64,000 nt of DNA, taken from the NCBI RefSeq assembly GCF_003052515.2, contig NZ_QARE02000001.1:248001-312000 (forward strand), given 5' to 3'. The notes beneath the pieces are model-generated. The model was not told the origin of the DNA, did no database searches, and saw only the letters and a program-made list of their open reading frames with translations. The stretch is from Pseudomonas sp. RIT409. GTDB lineage: Bacteria; Pseudomonadota; Gammaproteobacteria; Pseudomonadales; Pseudomonadaceae. Below are positions 10,093 through 20,383 of the stretch, piece by piece. A program made the translations under genes and the position numbers. The first letter of the stretch is position 1; each line of letters starts with the position of its first letter.

Positions 10093-10830
10093 TTACTCGG
10101 CAGCAGGTACAGCCGCTTCTTCAGCGTAAACTTCGGTGCCGCCAGCAACATTGTTGCGGCCACGGATAACGGCGTCAGCCATCGAACCCATGTACAGCTG
10201 AATGGCGCGAATGGCGTCATCGTTGCCTGGGATGATGTAGTCAACGCCTTCCGGGCTGCTGTTGGTATCGACAACGCCGATGACCGGAATGCCCAGCTTG
10301 TTGGCTTCGGTGATCGCAATGCGCTCGTGATCGACGTCGATCACGAACAGCGCGTCTGGCAGACCGCCCATGTCCTTGATACCGCCCAGGCTGCGATCCA
10401 GTTTTTCCAGATCGCGAGTACGCATCAGCGCCTCTTTCTTGGTCAGCTTGGCGAAGGTGCCGTCTTCGGACTGAACTTCCAGCTCGCGCAGACGCTTGAT
10501 CGAAGCACGGATGGTTTTGAAGTTGGTCAGCATGCCGCCCAACCAGCGGTGATCGACGTACGGCGAACCGCAACGTGCTGCTTCTTCAGCGACGATCTTG
10601 CCAGCGGAACGCTTGGTGCCGACGAACAGAATCTTGTTCTTGCCCTGAGCCAGGCGCTCTACGAACGTCAGAGCGTCGTTGAACATCGGCAGGGTTTTTT
10701 CGAGGTTGATGATGTGAATCTTGTTGCGCGCGCCGAAAATGTACTTGCCCATTTTCGGGTTCCAGTAACGGGTCTGGTGGCCGAAGTGCACACCGGCCTT
10801 CAGCATATCGCGCATGTTGACTTGGGACAT
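10093..10830 (-). CDS. rpsB: 30S ribosomal protein S2
   Basis: S2 binds the 30S subunit near the head-body junction and is needed for S1 binding. The 245-residue protein starts [19 protein letters not shown] and has the [17 protein letters not shown] signature, plus [15 protein letters not shown] and the [11 protein letters not shown] segment, all diagnostic. The C-terminal tail is alanine- and glutamate-rich. It is the first gene of the leftward translation/envelope block, divergent from map. Confidence 0.98.
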   Translation of the reverse strand: MSQVNMRDMLKAGVHFGHQTRYWNPKMGKYIFGARNKIHIINLEKTLPMFNDALTFVERLAQGKNKILFVGTKRSAGKIVAEEAARCGSPYVDHRWLGGMLTNFKTIRASIKRLRELEVQSEDGTFAKLTKKEALMRTRDLEKLDRSLGGIKDMGGLPDALFVIDVDHERIAITEANKLGIPVIGVVDTNSSPEGVDYIIPGNDDAIRAIQLYMGSMADAVIRGRNNVAGGTEVYAEEAAVPAAE

Positions 10831-11168
10831 GATAGTTCCTTGATAAGTCGGGTTAGGCCTCCACGTATCCCAATGACCAACCAGCGGCTCGAGCCGAAGG
10901 CACCCAGGTCATCGTGTCGACACGTGTGTGGGTTAAAGCTTTCGGGACGTACCCCGTAAAGCGGCGCATTTTATATCACAAAAGTCGGGATAACGGAACC
11001 CGGAATAACGCTCTGTTTTTTCGACGCTTTTGGGCCCGGCGCAATCGCCGGCGGATCACTCTGCCAGCTTCTCTGTGAGGACGCGATGATAACCCGCCCG
11101 GCGGTGGTCTGATAGAATCGCCTTTTTCCGTATTCAGCTGCGGCCCTGCCGCGCCGAGAGAGCCTTGT
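10831..11168. promoter_or_regulatory. Divergent rpsB/map intergenic region with candidate rpsB promoter
   Basis: This 338-base gap has no gene. On the minus strand, TGATATAAA (bases 10970-10978, -10 hexamer TATAAA at 10970-10975) is an extended -10 element and would give an rpsB leader of about 130 bases. In gammaproteobacteria the rpsB 5' leader is an autoregulatory target of S2, and a leader of this length is compatible with that. On the plus strand, the TAGAAT element just upstream of map, in CTGATAGAATCGCC, is a possible -10. No convincing -35 was found for either. Confidence 0.45.
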
Positions 11169-11951
11169 ATGACCGTGACCATCAAAACCCCTGAAGACAT
11201 CGAAAAGATGCGCGTCGCCGGCCGCCTGGCCGCTGAAGTCCTGGAAATGATCGGGGCCTACGTCAAGCCTGGCGTCACCACCGACGAGTTGGACCGCATT
11301 TGCCACGATTACATCGTCAATGAGCAGAAAGCCATCCCGGCCCCGCTCAACTATAAAGGCTTCCCGAAATCGATTTGCACCTCGATCAACCATGTGGTCT
11401 GCCATGGCATTCCCAACGAGAAGCCATTGAAAGAAGGCGACGTGCTGAACATCGACGTGACCGTCATCAAGGACGGCTACCACGGCGACACCAGCAAGAT
11501 GTTCCATGTCGGCAAAGTCCCGGAATGGGCAGAACGCCTGTCGAGGATCACTCAGGAATGCATGTATAAAGGCATCGAACTGGTCAAGCCGGGAGCCCAT
11601 CTGGGTGACATCGGCGAGGTCATCCAGAAGCACGCCGAGAAGAACGGTTTTTCCGTGGTCCGCGAGTACTGCGGTCATGGCATTGGCAAGGTGTTCCACG
11701 AAGAGCCGCAGGTCCTGCACTATGGCAAGGCGGGCACCGGCATGGAGCTGAAGGAAGGCATGACGTTCACCATCGAGCCGATGATCAACCAGGGCAAGGC
11801 CGACACACGTCTGCTGGGTGACGGCTGGACGGCCATCACCAAGGACCGCAAACTCTCGGCGCAATGGGAGCACACCGTCCTGGTCACAGCGACAGGCTAT
11901 GAAATCTTCACCCTGCGCAGCGACGACACGATCGCCCGCACCTCCGCCTGA
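11169..11951 (+). CDS. map: Methionine aminopeptidase, type I
   Basis: Map removes the initiator methionine from nascent proteins. The 260-residue product has all metal and active-site residues in place: His79, Asp96 and Asp107 (LNIDVTVIKDGYHGDTS), His170 (GHGIGKVFHEEP), Glu203 (TIEPM) and Glu234 (QWEHTVLVT). There is no N-terminal zinc-finger extension, so this is the short type Ia form. It is divergent from rpsB, the common arrangement, and is followed 42 bases later by glnD. Confidence 0.97.
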   Translation: MTVTIKTPEDIEKMRVAGRLAAEVLEMIGAYVKPGVTTDELDRICHDYIVNEQKAIPAPLNYKGFPKSICTSINHVVCHGIPNEKPLKEGDVLNIDVTVIKDGYHGDTSKMFHVGKVPEWAERLSRITQECMYKGIELVKPGAHLGDIGEVIQKHAEKNGFSVVREYCGHGIGKVFHEEPQVLHYGKAGTGMELKEGMTFTIEPMINQGKADTRLLGDGWTAITKDRKLSAQWEHTVLVTATGYEIFTLRSDDTIARTSA

Positions 11952-11993
11952 TCATCCCTTTGGATTCGGCCTATATAGAAGGAAAGCAGTTCG

Positions 11994-14693
11994 ATGCCGC
12001 AGGTGGACCCAGATTTGTTTGATCGCGGCCAGTTCCAGGCCGAACTGGCACTCAAAGCCAGCCCCATCGCTGCCTTCAAGAAAGCCATTCGCCAGGCGCG
12101 GGAAGTGCTGGACGAGCGCTTTCGGGCTGGACGTGAGATCCGCCGCCTGATCGAAGATCGAGCCTGGTTCGTGGACAACATCCTGCAGCAGGCCTGGGAA
12201 CAATTCGACTGGAGCGAGGACGCCGATATCGCGCTGCTGGCCGTCGGCGGCTACGGTCGCGGCGAGCTGCACCCCTATTCGGACATCGACCTGCTCATCC
12301 TGCTGGACAGTGCCGACCATGAAGTCTTCCGCGACTCCATCGAGCGTTTTCTGACCCTGCTTTGGGACATCGGGCTGGAGGTCGGCCAGAGCGTACGGTC
12401 GGTAGACGAGTGCGCCACCGAAGCGCAAGCCGATCTGACGGTCATCACCAACCTGATGGAAAGCCGCACCATTGCCGGTCCTGAGCGGCTGCGCCAGCGC
12501 ATGCTGGACGTCACCAGCACGTCGAAGATGTGGCCGAGCAAAGAATTTTTCCTCGCCAAGCGTGCCGAGCAGAAGACCCGCCACCACAAGTACTTCGACA
12601 CCGAATACAACCTGGAGCCCAACGTCAAAGGCTCGCCTGGCGGTTTACGCGACATTCAGACGATTCTCTGGGTCGCTCGGCGCCAATACGGCACCCTGAA
12701 CCTGCACGCACTCGCCGACCAAGGCTTTCTGCTGGAAAGCGAAAACGCCTTGCTCGCCTCGTCCCAGGAATTTCTCTGGAAGGTGCGCTACGCACTGCAC
12801 ATGTTGGCCGGTCGCGCCGAAGACCGGCTGTTGTTCGACTATCAGACAGGCATCGCGCGCCTGCTGGGGTACCAGGACAGTGACGCGAAGCTGGCTATCG
12901 AACGCTTCATGCAGAAGTACTATCGCGTCGTGATGAGCATTGCGCAGTTGAGCGATCTGATCATCCAGCACTTCGAAGAAGAAATCCTGGCGGACGATCA
13001 GGGCTCTGTCACCGAGTCGATCAACTCTCGCTTCCAACTGCATGATGGCTACATCGAAGCGACCCATCCGAACGTCTTCAAGCGCACGCCCTTCGCCATG
13101 CTCGAGATCTTCGTGCTGATGGCCCAGCGCCCGGAAATCAAAGGCGTGCGCGCCGACACGATCCGTCTGCTGCGTGAACACCGGCATCTGATCAATGACG
13201 ACTTCCGCAACGACATTCGCAACACCAGCCTCTTCATCGAGCTGTTCAAGTGCGAGATCGGCATCCACCGCAACCTGCGCAGGATGAACCGCTATGGCAT
13301 TCTGGGCCTGTATCTGCCTGAGTTCGGCCATATCGTTGGCCAGATGCAGCACGACCTGTTCCACATCTACACCGTGGATGCCCACACGCTGAACCTGATC
13401 AAGCACCTGCGTAAGCTGCAATACACGCAGATGTCGGAAAAATTCCCGCTGGCCAGCAAGCTGATGGGCAAGCTGCCCAAGCCCGAGCTGATTTACCTCG
13501 CCGGGCTGTATCACGACATCGGCAAGGGCCGCGGCGGTGATCACTCGGAACTCGGTGCCGTCGATGCCGAAGCGTTCGGCATTCGCCATCATCTGCCGAA
13601 CTGGGACACGCAACTGATCGTCTGGCTGGTGCAGAACCATCTGGTGATGTCGACCACGGCTCAGCGCAAGGATCTGTCCGACCCACAAGTGATTCACGAC
13701 TTCGCGCAATTCGTGGGCGATGAAGTCCACCTGGATTACCTCTATGTGCTGACCATCGCTGATATCAATGCCACTAACCCGACCCTCTGGAACTCGTGGC
13801 GCGCCAGCCTCCTGCGCCAGCTCTACACCGAGACCAAGCGCGCACTCAAACGCGGGCTGGAAAACCCGGTGGCTCGGGAAGAACAGATTCGCCGCACACA
13901 AAGCGCGGCTCTGGATATCCTGGTGCGCAACGGCACCGACCCAGACGATGTCGAGCAGTTGTGGACACAATTGGGCGACGACTATTTCCTGCGTCATACC
14001 GCGGGGGATGTCGCCTGGCACAGCGATGCGATTCTGCAGCAGCCCGCGGACGGCGGGCCTCTGGTACTCATCAAGGAGACCACTCAGCGCGAGTTCGAGG
14101 GCGGCACCCAGATCTTCATTTATGCGCCTGACCAACACGATTTCTTCGCGGTGACCGTGGCGGCAATGGACCAGTTGAACCTGAACATTCACGACGCGCG
14201 CGTCATCACCTCGACCAGCCAGTTCACCCTCGACACCTACATCGTGCTCGACAGTGACGGCGGCCCGATCGGTGACAATCCGGAGCGGATCAAAACCATC
14301 CGCGAAGGACTGACCGAGGCCCTGCGCAATCCCGACGACTATCCGACCATCATCAAACGTCGCGTCCCGCGCCAGCTCAAGCATTTCGCCTTCGCCCCGG
14401 TGGTGACGATTTCCAACGATGCACAGCGACCGGTCACGGTGCTCGAACTGAGCGCTCCGGATCGTCCAGGCTTGCTGGCCCGTATCGGAAAGCTCTTCCT
14501 GGAATTCGACCTGTCGCTGCAGAACGCCAAGATTTCCACCCTCGGCGAGCGCGTGGAGGACGTGTTCTTCCTCACCGACGAACACGGTCACCCCCTGTCC
14601 GACCCGCAATTGTGCAGCCGGCTGCAGGATGCCATCGTCCAGCAGCTCAGCGTCACTCAAGAGCCCGGCAGCGAACTGCGGATCAGCATCTGA
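11994..14693 (+). CDS. glnD: Bifunctional uridylyltransferase/uridylyl-removing enzyme GlnD
   Basis: GlnD senses glutamine and adds or removes UMP on PII proteins, controlling glutamine synthetase and NtrBC. The 899-residue protein has the full domain set. The nucleotidyltransferase motif [16 protein letters not shown] is at residues 85-100, with catalytic Asp97 and Asp99. The HD hydrolase motif [12 protein letters not shown] is near residue 505. Two C-terminal ACT domains follow, the last opening [17 protein letters not shown]. An AAGGAAAG ribosome-binding site precedes the ATG. It lies between map and dapC, the order commonly seen in pseudomonads. Confidence 0.97.
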   Translation: MPQVDPDLFDRGQFQAELALKASPIAAFKKAIRQAREVLDERFRAGREIRRLIEDRAWFVDNILQQAWEQFDWSEDADIALLAVGGYGRGELHPYSDIDLLILLDSADHEVFRDSIERFLTLLWDIGLEVGQSVRSVDECATEAQADLTVITNLMESRTIAGPERLRQRMLDVTSTSKMWPSKEFFLAKRAEQKTRHHKYFDTEYNLEPNVKGSPGGLRDIQTILWVARRQYGTLNLHALADQGFLLESENALLASSQEFLWKVRYALHMLAGRAEDRLLFDYQTGIARLLGYQDSDAKLAIERFMQKYYRVVMSIAQLSDLIIQHFEEEILADDQGSVTESINSRFQLHDGYIEATHPNVFKRTPFAMLEIFVLMAQRPEIKGVRADTIRLLREHRHLINDDFRNDIRNTSLFIELFKCEIGIHRNLRRMNRYGILGLYLPEFGHIVGQMQHDLFHIYTVDAHTLNLIKHLRKLQYTQMSEKFPLASKLMGKLPKPELIYLAGLYHDIGKGRGGDHSELGAVDAEAFGIRHHLPNWDTQLIVWLVQNHLVMSTTAQRKDLSDPQVIHDFAQFVGDEVHLDYLYVLTIADINATNPTLWNSWRASLLRQLYTETKRALKRGLENPVAREEQIRRTQSAALDILVRNGTDPDDVEQLWTQLGDDYFLRHTAGDVAWHSDAILQQPADGGPLVLIKETTQREFEGGTQIFIYAPDQHDFFAVTVAAMDQLNLNIHDARVITSTSQFTLDTYIVLDSDGGPIGDNPERIKTIREGLTEALRNPDDYPTIIKRRVPRQLKHFAFAPVVTISNDAQRPVTVLELSAPDRPGLLARIGKLFLEFDLSLQNAKISTLGERVEDVFFLTDEHGHPLSDPQLCSRLQDAIVQQLSVTQEPGSELRISI

Positions 14694-14768
14694 ACACCCT
14701 GAACAACCGATTCCATCGCGCCTGACGCCTTTCTGCTCAGGCGCCTCGTTTTCCGAGACGATTTGCTC

Positions 14769-15965
14769 ATGAACAACGCCCTGCAACACCTTCAGCCTTA
14801 TCCGTTCGAAAAACTGCGCGCCCTGTTGGGCGGTGTCACGCCGAACCCGGCCAAGCGTCCGATCGCGCTGTCCATCGGCGAACCCAAGCACACCTCACCT
14901 GCGTTCGTGGCCCAAGCTTTAGCCGACAATCTGGACAAGATGGCGGTCTACCCGACCACCGCAGGTATTCCAGCCTTAAGAGAAGCGATCGTCGGCTGGT
15001 GCGAACGCCGTTTTAGCGTCCCTCACGGCTGGCTCAACGCGGAGAAACATGTGTTGCCGGTCAATGGCACGCGCGAGGCGCTGTTTGCGTTCACACAGAC
15101 CGTGGTCAACCGCAGTGATGATGGCCTGGTGGTGAGCCCGAACCCCTTCTATCAAATCTATGAAGGCGCGGCGTTTCTTGCGGGTGCCAAACCCCATTAC
15201 CTGCCCTGCCTCGTCGAGCACGGCTTCAACCCCGACTTCGAGGCGGTGCCCGCCGATATCTGGCAACGATGCCAGATCCTGTTCCTCTGCTCACCCGGCA
15301 ACCCAACCGGCGCGTTGATCCCGGTGCAGACGCTGAAAAAGCTGATTGCCCTGGCGGACGAGCATGACTTCGTCATCGCGGCGGACGAGTGCTACAGCGA
15401 GTTGTACTTCGATGAAGGCACACCCCCCGCAGGCCTGCTGACCGCATGCGCCGAGTTGGGTCGCACGGACTTCAAACGTTGTGTGGTGTTCCACAGCCTG
15501 TCCAAACGCTCCAACCTGCCCGGCCTGCGCTCGGGCTTCGTGGCCGGGGATGCCGAGATCCTCAAGGCATTTCTGCTGTACCGCACCTACCACGGCTGCG
15601 CCATGCCGGTTCAAACCCAACTGGCGAGTATTGCCGCCTGGAACGATGAGGACCACGTGCGTGCCAACCGCGACCTCTACCGTGAAAAATTCGACGCGGT
15701 ATTGGACATCCTGTCCCCGGTCATGGACGTGCAGCGCCCGGATGGCAGTTTCTACCTGTGGCCCAATGTTGGCGGCGATGACGCGGCGTTCTGCCGCGAT
15801 CTGTTCGAGGCCGAGCACGTCACTGTGGTGCCAGGTTCTTACCTGTCCCGCGACGTCGACGGCGCCAACCCCGGCGCAGGGCGCGTGCGCATGGCGTTGG
15901 TTGCGCCATTGGCTGAGTGTGTCGAAGCGGCAGAACGCATTCGGAACTTCGTCAAAGCCCGCTGA
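14769..15965 (+). CDS. dapC: Succinyldiaminopimelate transaminase DapC
   Basis: A PLP-dependent class I/II aminotransferase of 398 residues, assigned to the N-succinyl-L,L-diaminopimelate step of lysine and peptidoglycan precursor synthesis. Visible features are the CSPGNPTGAL motif, the Asp-Tyr segment AADECYSELYF, and the PLP lysine in SLSKRSNLPGLRSG (near residue 245). The ATG at 14769 is preferred to the TTG two codons upstream. The assignment as dapC rather than a general aminotransferase rests on its place directly after glnD and close to dapD. Confidence 0.9.
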   Translation: MNNALQHLQPYPFEKLRALLGGVTPNPAKRPIALSIGEPKHTSPAFVAQALADNLDKMAVYPTTAGIPALREAIVGWCERRFSVPHGWLNAEKHVLPVNGTREALFAFTQTVVNRSDDGLVVSPNPFYQIYEGAAFLAGAKPHYLPCLVEHGFNPDFEAVPADIWQRCQILFLCSPGNPTGALIPVQTLKKLIALADEHDFVIAADECYSELYFDEGTPPAGLLTACAELGRTDFKRCVVFHSLSKRSNLPGLRSGFVAGDAEILKAFLLYRTYHGCAMPVQTQLASIAAWNDEDHVRANRDLYREKFDAVLDILSPVMDVQRPDGSFYLWPNVGGDDAAFCRDLFEAEHVTVVPGSYLSRDVDGANPGAGRVRMALVAPLAECVEAAERIRNFVKAR

Positions 15966-15996
15966 CTGCTCGACGCTGAAACGCCATCAACCCTCG

Positions 15997-16028
15997 AAAG
16001 GGCTGTCCGCTACCGGTCAGCCCTTTTT
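15997..16028 (+). terminator. Rho-independent terminator after dapC
   Basis: AAAGGGCTG (15997-16005) pairs with CAGCCCTTT (16018-16026), followed by further T residues, 32 bases after the dapC stop. It separates dapC from the protease gene. Confidence 0.85.
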
Positions 16029-16151
16029 GTATGCGCTTATCGCCAAAAAAATAATTATCTACATACATGCCACTCCGCGGTTCAGGGACACTGCACGCGG
16101 AGCTCAGAAGGATCTGGCCACCTCGTAATCCAGTCGGACAAGGACGTCATC

Positions 16152-16862
16152 ATGTATACCCCACCCATTACCAACACAGCTCAAATTGCCGCACGCCAGT
16201 TCCTGAATGCTTCGTCGAGCGGGCGACGCAAGCGCTCAATAGGCTATCGATCAGCTTTCTGGCCGAACGGCAGCACATTGAAAATCGGCTTCGTGGACGA
16301 AGCGCTTTCCGAAGATCACAAACAGCACATCATCGATGCCATCAACCAATGGCAACCCTATGTCAACCTGACTTTCGAGTTCATCGATGGTCGAGAGGAT
16401 CAGCCCGGGTACGGAAAAGGGGACATTCGTATCACGACCGAATCCAGCATGAATTATTCTTTGATCGGTACTGGCGCCAAAGCCAACGATCCCTGGACTC
16501 CCACCATGGTTTTAGGGATAAAGCCCTCCGACCCCAAATTCGCCAGCACCGTCATGCACGAGTTCGGTCACGCACTGGGTGCCGAACATGAGCATCAACA
16601 CCCGGAAGCCGAGATTCCCTGGGACTTGCCAAAGGTCTATGCGTTCTATGCGTCAAAGGGGCATGACGCCGAAGCCGTAGACGAAAGCGTTCTGAGCCGT
16701 TTGCCATCAGAAGCCGCCCTCACGCTCCCTTACGATCGTCATTCGATCATGCACTACCCGATCGACAATGCATTGACCATTGGTGACTGGGAAGTGGGCG
16801 TGAATTCAACATTGAGCGAGAAAGACAAATCGTTCATGCGCTTGGCCTATCCACGAGACTGA
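16152..16862 (+). CDS. Astacin-like (M12A) zinc metalloprotease
   Basis: A 236-residue metzincin. The extended zinc motif HEFGHALGAEHE gives His136, Glu137, His140, His146 and Glu147. The SIMHYP Met-turn has Met200 and Tyr202, the tyrosine being the fifth zinc ligand typical of astacins. The upstream RRKRS stretch at about residues 25-29 resembles a processing site or a short propeptide boundary. There is no signal peptide, transmembrane segment or RTX repeat, so the export route is unclear. AAGGACG precedes the ATG. The gene stands alone between the dapC terminator and a convergent antiporter and looks accessory. Its substrate is unknown. Confidence 0.85.
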   Translation: MYTPPITNTAQIAARQFLNASSSGRRKRSIGYRSAFWPNGSTLKIGFVDEALSEDHKQHIIDAINQWQPYVNLTFEFIDGREDQPGYGKGDIRITTESSMNYSLIGTGAKANDPWTPTMVLGIKPSDPKFASTVMHEFGHALGAEHEHQHPEAEIPWDLPKVYAFYASKGHDAEAVDESVLSRLPSEAALTLPYDRHSIMHYPIDNALTIGDWEVGVNSTLSEKDKSFMRLAYPRD

Positions 16863-16930
16863 TCCGTTCGTATAAAAAATCGAAAATCATCACGCCAGAC
16901 CTGTCTACGGCCCTTTGATTGCGCTTGTCG

Positions 16931-18577
16931 TCACTTGACGACACCCAGATTGGCCTCGCTCAGATCAAGCTCTGCAAGTATCAGACGCAGCACGTCATCG
17001 CCAATCTTGCGGTGACGGTGCATGCTGTACAGCTCCAGACGTTGGGCACGCAGAGCATTAATGCGCATGCGCTTCTCCAGTTGATCCATCTGGAATGCCA
17101 GTGCCTGGGCTTCTGCGGTGTCGTTGAAAATTTCGAGCCGATGGCGGTACTCGGACATGATGCGCGACTTCACTTCTGTCGCGAGCACCGCCTGGGCCGC
17201 ATCGGGCGAACCGGTCGCCCCTGGAACGTCTTCGCTTTCCAGCGTCTTGATCGCCGCTTGAGCAGTCAACTTCCATGCCTCGCGCACTTCGCGCTTGAGC
17301 CGAAGGTCAGGCTCGCTGACCAGACCGCGCAACAACAGGGGCAGGCAGACGCTTGCCACCACCAGCGACAACAAGATGACCCCGGCGGCAATGAAGATCA
17401 GCAGATCCCGCTCGGGAAACTCGACCCCGGCGGCGATCAGCATGGGCACCGACAAGGTACCGGCCAGCGTCACGGCACCGCGCACGCCCCCTACCGTCAG
17501 CAACAACGTAGAACGGGCAGACAGTTCAAGAGCGCCGTCACTTTGCCCACGCCAGCGCCTGAATTGAACCATTAGTCGCCAAACACTGCGTACCCAGACA
17601 TAACGCAAAATGGCCAGCACGATGAAGATCGCCAGGACATCCAGACAACGCCAGAGTAACGCTGGCCAGAGTGTCTCTTCGTGATGCGTGACGGCACTGA
17701 CGATGTCCGGTAACTGCAGACCGAGCAGCAGAAAAATGAGTCCGTTGAAAGCGAATTCCAGAAGGGTCCACACGCTGCGATTGAGTAGACGGGTGCTGGT
17801 CTGGCGCGGCAACAGATCCACCCAGCTCTGCATCATCCCCGCCGCGACGGCAGAGAGAATGCCCGAGACCTCAAGTCGCTCCGCTAACACATAGGCGGCA
17901 AAGGGCAGCAGCAACATAAACACCACATGGGTGGCCGGATCGTCCCAGCCCCGCGTGATCATCCAACTGCGAAAGCGCCCCACCACCCAACTCAGCACCA
18001 CGCCGACAGCCAGTCCGCCGACGGCCACTAAAATGAATGTCAGACTGGCATCGGTCAGGGAAAACACCCCCGTGATCGCCGCCGCCAGGGCGAACTTGAA
18101 GGTCACAAGGCCCGATGCATCGTTCATCAGCGCCTCTCCCTGCAACATGCGCATGATGGGCGCGGGCAATCGGTCCTGTGCAATCGCGGAGACCGCAACG
18201 GCATCTGTCGGCGACAACACGGCAGCCAGCGCAAATGCCACCGGTAGCGGAACGCTAGGCAGTAGCCAGTGAATGAAGTACCCCGCACCGATGACCGTGA
18301 AAATCACTAACCCCACGGCAAGTGTCAGGATCGGGCCGCGATAACGCCAGAAGTCGCGCTTGGGCATGCGCCAGCCATCGGAAAACAACAGCGGCGGCAA
18401 GAAGAGGAAGAGAAACAGTTCAGGGTCCAGCGCGACATGCAGCCCCAATGTCGGCCAGGCCAGTAGCGCTCCCGCGGCGATCTGCACCAGTGGCAGGGGC
18501 AGCGGAATCACCCGTGCGAGCAAGCGTGAAACACCGACCAGCGTCAACAGGATCAGGACGGTATAGGCGGTCTGCAT
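16931..18577 (-). CDS. Na+/H+ antiporter, CPA1 family
   Basis: A 548-residue cation:proton antiporter of the NhaP/YjcE type in the inner membrane. About twelve hydrophobic segments cover residues 1-410. Conserved motifs include FLPPLLFSDGWRM, LSPTDAVAVSAI and the ion-binding EALMNDASGLV (Asn-Asp pair near residue 150). The last 130 residues form a charged, helical cytoplasmic tail rich in Arg, Glu and Leu, probably regulatory. The ATG at 18577 is preferred because GAGGAA lies six bases upstream; a TTG 18 bases further upstream is possible. Ion specificity cannot be read from the sequence. Confidence 0.9.
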   Translation of the reverse strand: MQTAYTVLILLTLVGVSRLLARVIPLPLPLVQIAAGALLAWPTLGLHVALDPELFLFLFLPPLLFSDGWRMPKRDFWRYRGPILTLAVGLVIFTVIGAGYFIHWLLPSVPLPVAFALAAVLSPTDAVAVSAIAQDRLPAPIMRMLQGEALMNDASGLVTFKFALAAAITGVFSLTDASLTFILVAVGGLAVGVVLSWVVGRFRSWMITRGWDDPATHVVFMLLLPFAAYVLAERLEVSGILSAVAAGMMQSWVDLLPRQTSTRLLNRSVWTLLEFAFNGLIFLLLGLQLPDIVSAVTHHEETLWPALLWRCLDVLAIFIVLAILRYVWVRSVWRLMVQFRRWRGQSDGALELSARSTLLLTVGGVRGAVTLAGTLSVPMLIAAGVEFPERDLLIFIAAGVILLSLVVASVCLPLLLRGLVSEPDLRLKREVREAWKLTAQAAIKTLESEDVPGATGSPDAAQAVLATEVKSRIMSEYRHRLEIFNDTAEAQALAFQMDQLEKRMRINALRAQRLELYSMHRHRKIGDDVLRLILAELDLSEANLGVVK

Positions 18578-18809
18578 TGCGTTTTCCTCAAACAAGCGGC
18601 ATTTGACCGATCCCCAAGGGCCGCTCGGGATCGACGTCGAAACGGCATATTAGCCGGTCAAGCGATGCGCCCGGATTCATACCTAGGTCTGAATCGCTGC
18701 AAAAATGCGCGGCCTTGGGTACAAACCTTCGGCAAGGCGTACCTTGCCCGTTCGTACGTGGCATAATCCGTGACCGTTTTTTTCGCCGTCCCAGAGGAGG
18801 AGCACGCTA

Positions 18810-19178
18810 ATGGCGGACACACCGTTTCACCTGTTCGGGATCAAAGCCTGCGACACCATGACGAAAGCACGCGCATGGCTGGATGAAAAATCGGTGGATT
18901 ACGATTTCCACGATTATAAAAAGCTGGGCATCGACCGTGAACACCTGACCCAGTGGTGCAACGAGCATGGCTGGCAAACCGTGTTGAATCGTGCAGGCAC
19001 GACTTTCCGCAAACTGGATGAGGCGCAGAAAGCCGACCTCGACCAGGACAAGGCGATCGAATTGATGCTCGCCCAGCCGTCGATGATCAAGCGCCCGGTG
19101 CTGGATCTCGGCAGCAAGACCCTGATTGGCTTCAAACCCGAACTGTACGCAGCCGCTATCGCCGAACACGCGAGATGA
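18810..19178 (+). CDS. ArsC/YffB-like thioredoxin-fold protein
   Basis: A 122-residue member of the ArsC/Spx/YffB family. The N-terminal segment FHLFGIKACDTMTKARAWLD includes one cysteine (Cys14) where the family has its CxxT/C site, and the downstream KRPVLDLGSKTLIGFKPE matches the conserved R-P-v and G-F segments. In E. coli, yffB is next to dapE; here it is next to dapD, the same association. It has a GAGGAGG ribosome-binding site. Arsenate reductase activity is unlikely to be its real role; the function is not established. Confidence 0.85.
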   Translation: MADTPFHLFGIKACDTMTKARAWLDEKSVDYDFHDYKKLGIDREHLTQWCNEHGWQTVLNRAGTTFRKLDEAQKADLDQDKAIELMLAQPSMIKRPVLDLGSKTLIGFKPELYAAAIAEHAR

Positions 19179-19282
19179 ACGCGCAGCAAAAGTTGGCAAG
19201 GCATCGCGAAAACGCCTCGCTGCCAGCGCGTCCGTTTCATGTCGCCTGTGATTGAGATAGCTACTTTACGAGGTATTTTTGC

Positions 19283-20317
19283 ATGTCCACTTCCCTGTTC
19301 AGCCTGGCCTTCGGTGTCGGCACTCAAAACCGCCAAGGCGCCTGGCTGGAAGTCTTCTACGCCCTGCCCTTGCTCAACCCGTCGGCTGAAATCGTAGCCG
19401 CCGTTTCGCCAGTTCTGGGCTACGAAGGCGGTAACCAGGCCATCACGTTCACCACCGACCTGGCCTCGAAACTGGCCGAAGCGCTGAAGCCGGTCGACGC
19501 CGCACAAGCCGCGCTGCTGACCCGTCTGGCTGAGAGCCACAAGCCACTGGTCGCGACTGTGCTGGCCGAAGATGCTGCGCTGACTTCCACGCCTGAGGCT
19601 TACCTCAAGCTGCACTTGCTGTCCCATCGCCTGGTCAAGCCGCATGGCTTGAGCCTGGCCGGTGTCTTCCCGCTGCTGCCTAACGTGGCCTGGACCAACC
19701 AGGGCGCCATCGACCTGGGCGAATTGGCCGAGCGTCAACTGGAAGCGCGCTTGAAGGGCGAGTTGCTGGAAGTCTTCTCCGTCGACAAATTCCCGAAAAT
19801 GACCGACTACGTCGTACCGGCCGGTGTGCGTATCGCTGACACCGCGCGCGTTCGCCTGGGCGCCTACATCGGCGAAGGCACGACCGTGATGCACGAAGGC
19901 TTCGTCAACTTCAACGGTGGCACCGAAGGCCCTGGCATGATCGAAGGCCGTGTGTCGGCGGGCGTCTTCGTCGGCAAAGGCTCCGACCTTGGCGGCGGTT
20001 GCTCGACCATGGGTACGCTCTCGGGCGGCGGCAATATCGTGATCAAGGTCGGCGAAGGCTGCCTGATCGGCGCCAACGCCGGCATCGGCATCCCGCTGGG
20101 TGATCGCAACACCGTCGAAGCCGGTCTCTACATCACCGCAGGCACCAAGGTTGCGCTGCTCGATGAGAACAACGAACTGGTCAAGGTGATCAAGGCCCGC
20201 GACCTGGCCGGCCAGCCCGACCTGCTGTTCCGTCGCAACTCGCAGACCGGCGCCGTGGAATGCAAATCCCACAAGTCGGCCATCGAGTTGAACGAAGCGC
20301 TGCACGCTCACAACTGA
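19283..20317 (+). CDS. dapD: Tetrahydrodipicolinate N-succinyltransferase DapD (long form)
   Basis: DapD adds succinyl from succinyl-CoA to tetrahydrodipicolinate in the DAP/lysine pathway. The protein is 344 residues, the long variant found in Pseudomonas and actinobacteria rather than the 274-residue E. coli form. Residues from about 175 on show left-handed helix repeats (GAYIGEGTTVMHEGFVNF, GRVSAGVFVGKGSDLGGG, GNIVIKVGEGCLIGANAG). A C-terminal cap ends at LHAHN. The upstream GAGGTATTTTTGC gives a reasonable ribosome-binding site. It complements dapC 3 kb upstream. Confidence 0.95.
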   Translation: MSTSLFSLAFGVGTQNRQGAWLEVFYALPLLNPSAEIVAAVSPVLGYEGGNQAITFTTDLASKLAEALKPVDAAQAALLTRLAESHKPLVATVLAEDAALTSTPEAYLKLHLLSHRLVKPHGLSLAGVFPLLPNVAWTNQGAIDLGELAERQLEARLKGELLEVFSVDKFPKMTDYVVPAGVRIADTARVRLGAYIGEGTTVMHEGFVNFNGGTEGPGMIEGRVSAGVFVGKGSDLGGGCSTMGTLSGGGNIVIKVGEGCLIGANAGIGIPLGDRNTVEAGLYITAGTKVALLDENNELVKVIKARDLAGQPDLLFRRNSQTGAVECKSHKSAIELNEALHAHN

Positions 20318-20324
20318 TCGACCG

Positions 20325-20364
20325 CGGAGGGCGGACTCGTTGCATAATGAGCCCGCTCCCTCCG
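20325..20364 (+). terminator. Imperfect hairpin between dapD and csdA
   Basis: CGGAGGG (20325-20331) pairs with CCCTCCG (20358-20364), with further pairing of GGxCTC to GAGCCC inside. There is no T run, so it may be a weak terminator or a structure in the csdA leader 20 bases before its start. Confidence 0.35.
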
Positions 20365-20383
20365 ATGAGAGAGCCAACTTCTC

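Noticed and set aside
12645..14891. A 748-codon minus-strand frame under glnD
   Set aside because: Mirror of glnD codon usage, no motif or ribosome-binding site, fully inside a certain gene.
18810..19178. Arsenate reductase with an ars operon
   Set aside because: No arsB, arsR or acr3 gene is nearby; the linkage to dapD matches YffB rather than arsenic resistance.
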